Position numbers and translations under genes: made by a program. Below the pieces are notes generated by a model. It ran no database searches. It saw only the letters and a list, made by a program, of their open reading frames with translations, and was not told where the DNA came from. A DNA stretch of 64,000 nucleotides, from contig CAJMQN010000007.1 of assembly GCA_905215695.1 (NCBI GenBank), forward strand, positions 1 through 64,000, read 5' to 3'. Of this stretch, positions 59,295-64,000 are shown piece by piece. Source of the stretch: an uncultured bacterium. Lineage in GTDB: Bacteria; Bacillota; Clostridia; Christensenellales; HGM11417. Every line of letters starts with the position of its first letter. Position 1 is the stretch's first letter.

Positions 59295-60679
59295 TCACGA
59301 GCCGACGTTCAGCGCACCCTTGCGTTTGTCGAGAATGCGCGGAAGCATCACAAAGAAGCAGGTGGCGGTGACAATCCCTGCGGCAATGTCAGCGATGCCC
59401 TCGCTGTAGAACACGCCGGCAACGCCGAACGCATAGGGGAGCGCAAAACAGAGGGGAATCAGCAGAATGACTTTTCGGAGGCAGGCAAGAAAGATAGAAA
59501 TTTTTGCCTGATTGAGTGCGACAAAGACATTCTGCAAAGTCATCTGCGCAAAAAACATAATCGTACCCATCATAAAGAAGGGCGTATAGGTGCGCACGAT
59601 TTCCATGACGGAAGGCGTCGCGCTGAAGAGATATCCGTAAACCTGCGGCAGGGTCAAAGACAAGAGCCAAACCGCGGTACTGCAACAGAGCGCGACAATC
59701 GTGACGATTTTGACGGTCTGTCGAATGCGTGCGGCGTTTCCCGTGCCGTAATTGTAACTGACGAGAGGCTGAACCCCCGTACCCAGCCCGTTGAGGGGCA
59801 GACAGGTCATCTGAATCGCAGAGAGCATGATGGTGAGCGCGGCGGTATAATCGCTGTTGCCTCCCGACCAGCGTGTCAGATTGATATTGAAAACAATTTG
59901 AATAGCGCTTTCCGTCACACTCATGATAAAGGGCGAAAGCCCCAGCAGGAGAATGCGAAAAACAATCCTTGCCCGCGGGAGAAAGAATTTGGGTTGAAAC
60001 CGAAAAGCGGTCTTTTTGCGAAAAAAGAACGCCGTCACCCAAATTGCGGAGACACCCTGCGAAAGAATGGTGGCGAGCGCCGCGCCTCGGACGCCCAAGT
60101 CGAAAGCGTAGATAAAGAGCGGGTCAAGCGCGATATTGAGCACCGCGCCGATCGTCACCGTGAGCATGGAAGTGACGCTGTAGCCCTGCGCCGTGATAAA
60201 GGGATTCAATCCCAAAGAAAACATGACGAAAATCGTTCCTGTTCCGTATAAAAAGAGATAGTCCGACGCATAGGAAAAACTCGAATCGGGCGCACCGAAG
60301 AGCCGGATGAGCGGGTCGCCCAAGGTGAGAAGGAGAACGGTGAGAAGAATCCCGAACAAAGCGAGCAGCACCGCGCCGGCATGAAAGACTTTTGCCGCAT
60401 CATCTCTGCGGTTTTCACCGAGAAAAATGCTCGCAAGCGGAGCGCCGCCCATGCCGACCAAACTGCTGAATGCGCTCACAATGAGCGTAATAGGGAACAC
60501 GACCCCAAGCCCGCGAGCGCATCCGTGCCGACCCCCTCCATTCCGCCGACGTACATGCGATCGACAAGGTTATAGAGGAGATTGATGATCTGCGCGACGA
60601 CAGCGGGAACGGCGAGTTTGACAATCAGTTTTCCCACAGGGTCCCGACCGAGGTCGAGCCCTTTTCCGTTTAAAGCCAT
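59295..60679 (-). pseudogene. MATE-family efflux transporter, broken by a one-base frameshift
   Basis: Together the two pieces make a complete MATE protein of about 460 residues with 12 helices. The N-terminal piece starts at 60679 (MALNGKGLDLGRDPVGKLIV) and reads to TDALAGLG. The frame is then lost, and the rest (PITLIVSAFSSLVGMGGAPL onward) continues in another frame to 59295. Adding one base to the C run at 60503-60506 (a G run in the gene) restores LAGLGVVFPITL, the expected family sequence. MATE proteins expel drugs or metabolites using Na+ or H+. Either a recent mutation or an assembly error. Confidence 0.85.
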
Positions 60680-60688
60680 AGTTCCGCT

Positions 60689-60717
60689 ATTATACCATAA
60701 GCCGCCGCCGAAGTCAA
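60689..60717 (-). promoter_or_regulatory. MATE gene promoter
   Basis: On the minus strand TTGACT (60712-60717), 17 bp, TATAAT (60689-60694), and 9 bp to the ATG. A leader of only about 2 nt is predicted. Confidence 0.7.
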
Positions 60718-60881
60718 AGCGCGTCCGTTCCCTCTCCAAACAATCGCGCTATCCCTTCCTCCGTCGCTCTGCTTTGCCCCTTATCCTTGTTGCCCACCCG
60801 TTTTCCGCAATCTTTTCCACGTTGCCATCGCCTCGCCCGCCGCAGCTTCCAAAAAAATTGGAAATATTTGTCTTTTTCCCA

Positions 60882-60910
60882 TTGACACGAACAAATGTTT
60901 GTGTTATAAT
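60882..60910 (+). promoter_or_regulatory. SOS-controlled promoter of the phage-tail module
   Basis: Perfect TTGACA (60882-60887), 17-bp spacer, perfect TATAAT (60905-60910). The spacer begins with CGAACAAATGTTTG (60888-60901), which matches all 14 positions of the Firmicute LexA box CGAACRNRYGTTYG. A bound LexA would block RNA polymerase, and DNA damage would release it. Confidence 0.8.
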
Positions 60911-60966
60911 TTGGTCGAAATCGAAAAAGGAGGGCAGGACGGGAGACTTTTTGCCGAAAGGGGATT

Positions 60967-61194
60967 ATGAAAGAAAGCGAACGGGAGACGGCGGTGCGGC
61001 TGTACTGTCCCAACTGCGGGCACAGGATTACGGCGTACAGCGGGGCGGACGGGGCAGTCCGGACGGAATGCCCGAGGTGTCGGGTCGCTTTGTTCAGCAA
61101 GCGGAGAGGGGCGAGAGAGATCGACATCAAAATGAAAGCGGCGGTTTTCGCCGGAACGTATCGGAATTCGCAAGGGAACACCGGGTCGTCCTGA
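60967..61194 (+). CDS. Com-like zinc-ribbon protein of phage origin
   Basis: 75 residues. CPNCGH at 14-19 and CPRCR at 37-41 form a four-Cys zinc ribbon like that of phage Com-type regulators. A basic segment follows. AAAGGGG precedes the ATG. First gene after the SOS promoter. In phage Mu, Com activates translation of mom; most homologues are uncharacterised. It is followed by a terminator hairpin. Confidence 0.65.
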   Translation: MKESERETAVRLYCPNCGHRITAYSGADGAVRTECPRCRVALFSKRRGAREIDIKMKAAVFAGTYRNSQGNTGSS

Positions 61195-61288
61195 AACAGC
61201 GGACGGGTAAATCCCGGGAAAGCCTTCCCTGCGGATAGGGTTTGCAAAGCGCGGTAACGCCGCGCCAGAGCGGGAGCTATTTTAAGGT

Positions 61289-61349
61289 ATCCCGGCGAAC
61301 CGGACAGAAACTTCAATGTTTCGGTCGGTTTGCCGGGATTTTTATTTTG
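61289..61349 (+). terminator. Hairpin terminator between the zinc-ribbon and sigma-factor genes
   Basis: ATCCCGGCGAACCGGACAGAAAC pairs with the segment ending GCCGGGAT over 51 bp (61289-61339) and a T-rich run (TTTTTATTTT) follows. The sigma-factor ribosome binding site GGAGG begins 5 bp later, so transcription from the SOS promoter must pass this hairpin to reach the sigma and tail genes. Confidence 0.8.
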
Positions 61350-61366
61350 AAACGGAGGATTATGTT

Positions 61367-61882
61367 ATGAAAACGGTGTATTGGAGGGACGCCGAGGGGC
61401 GTCGCGTGGAAACGGAAGTGCGGGAAGAGGTCGCAAAGGCAATGGAGGAATCCCGCCGCGAGGCATGGCGGGGGGAAGCGAAACGCAGGTATTACGGAGT
61501 TTCGCTCGAAAACTTGCGGGAAACGGGTTTTCCGTTCCGCGGCGAACCCGGACCGGAAGAACTGCTCATCGAGCGGGAACGAAAAAGAGAGGAGCGCACG
61601 AGCTTGCGGAACTCGCTTTCCCGTCTCACCGCGGAGCAGAAAACGGTGATAAAACTGCTGTATTTCGAGGGGCTTTCCCTTCGCGAAACCGCCGCGCGGC
61701 TCGGAATCAGCTATCAGGCGGTACAGCGCCGCCGAGACCGCATTTTGCAGAAATTAAAAATTTTGTACGAAAAAGGGTTGTATTTTGACCCGAATTTCTC
61801 TGTAAAGTGTAGGGCGGAAACGAGGACGCGGCGCGGGCGTCACAAGCGGACCGTTTCAAATTTCAAAAGACAGGGAAGTTAG
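61367..61882 (+). CDS. Sigma-70 region 4 protein of a mobile element
   Basis: 171 residues from the ATG at 61367 (GGAGG 8 bp upstream). The N-terminal half is charged (VREEVAKAMEESRREAWRGE, RYYGVSLENLRETGFPF). Region 4 follows (about 90-140: LSRLTAEQKTVIKLLYFEGL, LRETAARLGISYQAVQRRRD). No region 2 is visible. Small proteins of this layout are common in clostridial prophages and conjugative elements, often as late-gene activators. The basic C-terminus may contact DNA. By position it is the likely switch for the tail genes. Confidence 0.82.
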   Translation: MKTVYWRDAEGRRVETEVREEVAKAMEESRREAWRGEAKRRYYGVSLENLRETGFPFRGEPGPEELLIERERKREERTSLRNSLSRLTAEQKTVIKLLYFEGLSLRETAARLGISYQAVQRRRDRILQKLKILYEKGLYFDPNFSVKCRAETRTRRGRHKRTVSNFKRQGS

Positions 61883-61929
61883 GGGAAGAGCCGCCGCGGC
61901 GGCGCCCCGCCTTGAAGACGGAGGAGACC

Positions 61930-62286
61930 ATGAATATTTTGGAAAAGCTCTGCGCGCTGCTCACTGCCGAAGGGCGGCAGATCAAGTACGGCGTGCGGAC
62001 GGAGGAAACGGCGGATTGTCTGATTACGATCAGGACGGGGGAGAGCGGGACGCCCGCGGCGCATCTGCGGGATGCGGCGGACGTCTCCTATCCCGTCGTC
62101 ATTCTGTCCGTGTATGACGGCGATTTTATGAGCGCGTATCGGCTCTTGGAAACGCTGAAAGCGGAAATCAAAGCCGCCGTCAAAGATTCGGTGCATATTC
62201 TGCACCGACGGGACAGGGAGACGAAGTACGACGCCGCGGCGGGCAGATACGAGCTCTCGGCGGAATTTAAAATCATTCAAATTTAA
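61930..62286 (+). CDS. Phage tail terminator-like protein
   Basis: 118 residues from the ATG at 61930 (GGAGGAG upstream). The alpha/beta pattern ILEKLCALL..., TADCLITIRTG, YPVVILSVYDGDFMSAYRLL and a final strand RYELSAEFKIIQI fits tail terminator (minor tail/gpU-like) proteins. Position directly before the tail-tube gene supports this. A perfect palindrome GCCGCCGCGGCGGC lies in the gap before it (about 61889-61902). Confidence 0.6.
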   Translation: MNILEKLCALLTAEGRQIKYGVRTEETADCLITIRTGESGTPAAHLRDAADVSYPVVILSVYDGDFMSAYRLLETLKAEIKAAVKDSVHILHRRDRETKYDAAAGRYELSAEFKIIQI

Positions 62287-62300
62287 AGGAGAAAAAAGAC

Positions 62301-62705
62301 ATGGCATATACGGGATTGACCGCAAGTTTGAAAATTGGCAATAACGATACAATCGCCTATATCAGCAATTGGAGCGTAGAGGAGACCAAGGATACGATTG
62401 AACTGACGAAATTGGGAGTGGGATATAAGGAAAAAATTCCGTCGCTGTACTCTTGGTCGGCAAGCGCGGACGGAACGGCGGACTTTACAAGCGCCGCAAA
62501 CCAAAAAACGCTGCGAAACGCTATGATTTCGGGCGAATCGGTGACCGTTAATTTTTATCTTGATTCGGCGACCTACCTGACCGGCACGGCGATTGTGGAG
62601 TCGATGAGTCTCGACATCTCGGCGGAGGACAAGGGGAACATTTCCATCAGTCTTTCGGGAACGGACCAACTTCAGCTGATCACTTCGGAATCGGCGCAGG
62701 CATAA
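62301..62705 (+). CDS. Phage major tail (tube) protein
   Basis: 134 residues. AYTGLTASLKIGNNDTIAYI, EETKDTIELTKLGVGYKEKI and a C-terminal VESMSLDISAEDKGNISISL are the pattern of TP901-1-type tail-tube proteins of long flexible tails. AAAGGAG upstream, 14 bp after the terminator gene. Typical for siphophages. Confidence 0.78.
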   Translation: MAYTGLTASLKIGNNDTIAYISNWSVEETKDTIELTKLGVGYKEKIPSLYSWSASADGTADFTSAANQKTLRNAMISGESVTVNFYLDSATYLTGTAIVESMSLDISAEDKGNISISLSGTDQLQLITSESAQA

Positions 62706-62763
62706 CTTTTGCTTTCGGGGCGGCGGTCCGCCGCCCCTTTCTTTTTTGATTGGGAGAATCACG

Positions 62764-63126
62764 ATGTATATCAAATTGGACAGGGACTACGAAGTCAAGT
62801 GCACGCTCGGCACCATCAAGGATATCGAAACGAGCTTTCAGAAACCCTTTTTCACGCTCGCGTCCGCGCTCGACAAACTGACGACGGACGAGCAAATCCG
62901 GTTTCTCTACGCCGGCGTCCGTCGGGCTGACCCTTCGGTGACGCGGGAGCGTTTTACCGATGCCTGCGAGGAGATGCTCGGGATCGGCGATTTGGTGGAA
63001 TATCTCGAGAAATTCGTGTTGCAGCTCCAATATCCCGGGCTGTCGCAGGAGGAAATTCGGGAGAAGATTGAAAAAAAACTGCAAGCGGCGGAGAGAATCA
63101 AGGATTTGACTGGAGCGAAATCCTGA
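62764..63126 (+). CDS. Phage tail assembly chaperone, short form (gpG-like)
   Basis: 120 residues from the ATG at 62764. Begins MYIKLDRDYEVKCTLGTIKD, then helices (SALDKLTTDEQIRFLYAGVR). Such proteins bind the tape-measure protein and recruit tail-tube subunits. Its gene contains the slippery A run that gives the longer form, as in lambda gpG/gpGT. Confidence 0.72.
   Translation: MYIKLDRDYEVKCTLGTIKDIETSFQKPFFTLASALDKLTTDEQIRFLYAGVRRADPSVTRERFTDACEEMLGIGDLVEYLEKFVLQLQYPGLSQEEIREKIEKKLQAAERIKDLTGAKS
63070..63079 (+). other. Programmed -1 frameshift site
   Basis: Eight A in the frame GAA AAA AAA CTG form the classic slippery heptamer A-AAA-AAA. A -1 slip leads into the open frame that reaches 63401. 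The -1 frame has a stop (TGA, 63068-63070) just upstream of the run, so slippage must occur between that stop and 63126. Confidence 0.75.
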
Positions 63127-63401
63127 AGGCGGGCGCGGCATTTTCTCTCAAGCCGCAGGAAATTTACGAAATGGAGCTGTGGGAATTCAACGCGTTCATG
63201 CAGGGGTGTGAAGTCCGCAGAAAAACAGATACCGCAAACTGCATCCTGACGGGTTACTACGGCGCGTACTACGCGAACGGCGGAAGGAAGGCAAAGAGCC
63301 CGGACGAGCTGATTCGTCGCCTGTTTCAGAAAAAGCAGAGCTTTGAGGAAGGTTTGCGGGAGATTCAGAGAATCAAAAACCTTGAGAGGGGAGGAAACTA
63401 A
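63078..63401 (+). CDS. Tail assembly chaperone, -1 frameshift extension (gpT-like)
   Basis: 107 codons in the -1 frame after the slip (TASGGENQGFDWSEILKAGA onward), giving a fusion of about 212 residues with the first 105 of the short form. The segment FDWSEILKAG and MELWEFNAFMQG is family-like coding sequence well before the first in-frame ATG (63171), so an independent gene starting there is unlikely. It ends 2 bp before the tape-measure start. Confidence 0.75.
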   Translation, partial: TASGGENQGFDWSEILKAGAAFSLKPQEIYEMELWEFNAFMQGCEVRRKTDTANCILTGYYGAYYANGGRKAKSPDELIRRLFQKKQSFEEGLREIQRIKNLERGGN

Positions 63402-63403
63402 TT

Positions 63404-64000
63404 TTGTCAGAAATCAATACGGCGGCGGCGGAATTGCAGACGCTTCGCGGCGAGCTGTCGGAGACAGACGCGGCGGCGGCGGGGCTTTCCGCTTCCTTTT
63501 CCAAATATTTTAAGGAGATGACCGCGGCGGTAGCGGGCTTTGCAAGAAACGCGGCGGGTTCGCTTTCGGGCGTGACGGGCAGGCTGAAGGAACTGAATTC
63601 GGAGATGTCCGCGCTCGGCAGTCAGGGCGGCTCGGCGGGCGCGAATTTTTCCAAACAGCTCGGCTCGGGTATCGAACAGGGGCTTGCAGGCGTGGGCGGC
63701 GGGCTTGAGAACGTGGGCGCGGGATTCGGAAATTTCGGCGCGGGCGTCGCCTCCGCGGGCGAAGGCTTGTCGTCCTTTGGCGCGGGCTTGTCCGGCGCGG
63801 GCGCGGGTCTGTCGTCGGCGGGCGAAGGTCTCGCCGCGCTTGCGTCGGCGCTTCCGCTGACCGCAGCGGGCTTTTCGGCGCTCTTGGCGGTTCTTCCGGA
63901 TCTGCTCGCGAATCTGCCCCAAATTCTCGTATTCGTCGGAATCATGGGCGCATTTTCTCTGCTCGGTCCCGGACTCGCCGCGGCGGGCGCGGGAATCCTC
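63404..64000 (+). CDS. Phage tail tape-measure protein, N-terminal part
   Basis: 199 residues, open to the window edge. It starts at TTG (63404), 10 bp after GGAGG (63389-63393). The sequence is Ala/Gly-rich: SEINTAAAELQTLRGELSET, then repeated GAGLSSAGEG-like units (about 92-147) and a hydrophobic segment (LLANLPQILVFVGIMGAFSL). Position after the chaperone and the composition fit a tape-measure protein, which sets tail length and enters the target membrane. The rest lies beyond the window. Confidence 0.7.
   Translation, partial: MSEINTAAAELQTLRGELSETDAAAAGLSASFSKYFKEMTAAVAGFARNAAGSLSGVTGRLKELNSEMSALGSQGGSAGANFSKQLGSGIEQGLAGVGGGLENVGAGFGNFGAGVASAGEGLSSFGAGLSGAGAGLSSAGEGLAALASALPLTAAGFSALLAVLPDLLANLPQILVFVGIMGAFSLLGPGLAAAGAGIL

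Noticed and set aside
63171..63401. Independent small gene starting at the ATG at 63171
   Set aside because: The frame is coding for 31 codons before this ATG, there is no ribosome binding site, and the slippery run explains expression by frameshift.
1..64000. CRISPR array, rRNA operon, insertion sequence or integrase
   Set aside because: No regularly spaced repeats, no rRNA sequence and no transposase or integrase reading frame were seen on either strand.

Overview
The window reads as a chromosomal segment around the replication origin of a spore-forming, low-to-mid-GC Firmicute of the class Clostridia. Three things support this: spoIIE with an upstream Spo0A-type box, the spore protease-like yyaC, and the rpmH-rnpA-yidD-yidC-jag, mnmE-mnmG-rsmG, recF, dnaA and dnaN set with perfect Bacillus-type parS sites. 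Codon use, strong AGGAGG ribosome binding sites and sigma-A promoters with 17-bp spacers fit. An uncultured gut clostridial lineage is my inference only.

Layout. At 0.2-6.6 kb there is a CBS-domain protein and citrate synthase on the plus strand, then a minus-strand pair joining a membrane/PlsC-type acyltransferase to a membrane-anchored GNAT protein. At 6.6-17 kb lies the minus-strand origin-proximal block: jag, yidC, yidD, rnpA, rpmH, mnmE, mnmG, rsmG, three parS sites, cvpA, plus-strand yyaC, and recF. At 17-20.9 kb dnaA points towards dnaN instead of being followed by it, with a leucine-rich-repeat lipoprotein gene between them. The best DnaA-box cluster (candidate oriC) lies upstream of dnaN, at 20.5-20.9 kb. 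At 20.9-33.9 kb are a LysR regulator, a PNPOx-like protein, phosphoglucomutase, a Ca2+/cation antiporter, spoIIE, an Ltp-type lipoprotein, tilS-hpt, a lipid kinase, the CCA-adding enzyme, a VanW-family protein and tRNA-Val(GAC).

At 34-59.3 kb are two parallel glycan-use loci. Each has an AraC-type regulator, a sugar-binding lipoprotein, two permeases and no ATPase, together with a glycosidase-like lipoprotein and large secreted proteins. Four of the secreted proteins end in the same kind of tail: a Gly-Cys-Gly motif, a hydrophobic helix and a basic end. This looks like an undescribed surface-sorting or anchoring signal. The first locus is flanked by imperfect direct repeats that begin at the 3' end of tRNA-Val.

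At 59.3-60.7 kb a MATE transporter gene is broken by a one-base frameshift. From 60.9 kb to the window end there is a phage-tail module: a perfect sigma-A promoter whose spacer holds a full-consensus LexA (SOS) box, a Com-like zinc ribbon, a sigma-70 region-4 protein, tail terminator, tail tube, tail assembly chaperone with a programmed -1 frameshift, and the start of a tape-measure protein. No head genes lie between the regulators and the tail genes, so a tailocin-like or domesticated phage tail is a serious possibility; a rearranged prophage cut by the window edge is the alternative.

Several genes (tilS, the LysR gene, the second AraC gene, nearly the MATE gene) have a consensus -10 box only 6-9 bp before the ATG and no ribosome binding site, which predicts leaderless mRNAs. 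Three single-base losses in homopolymer runs may be assembly errors or recent decay.
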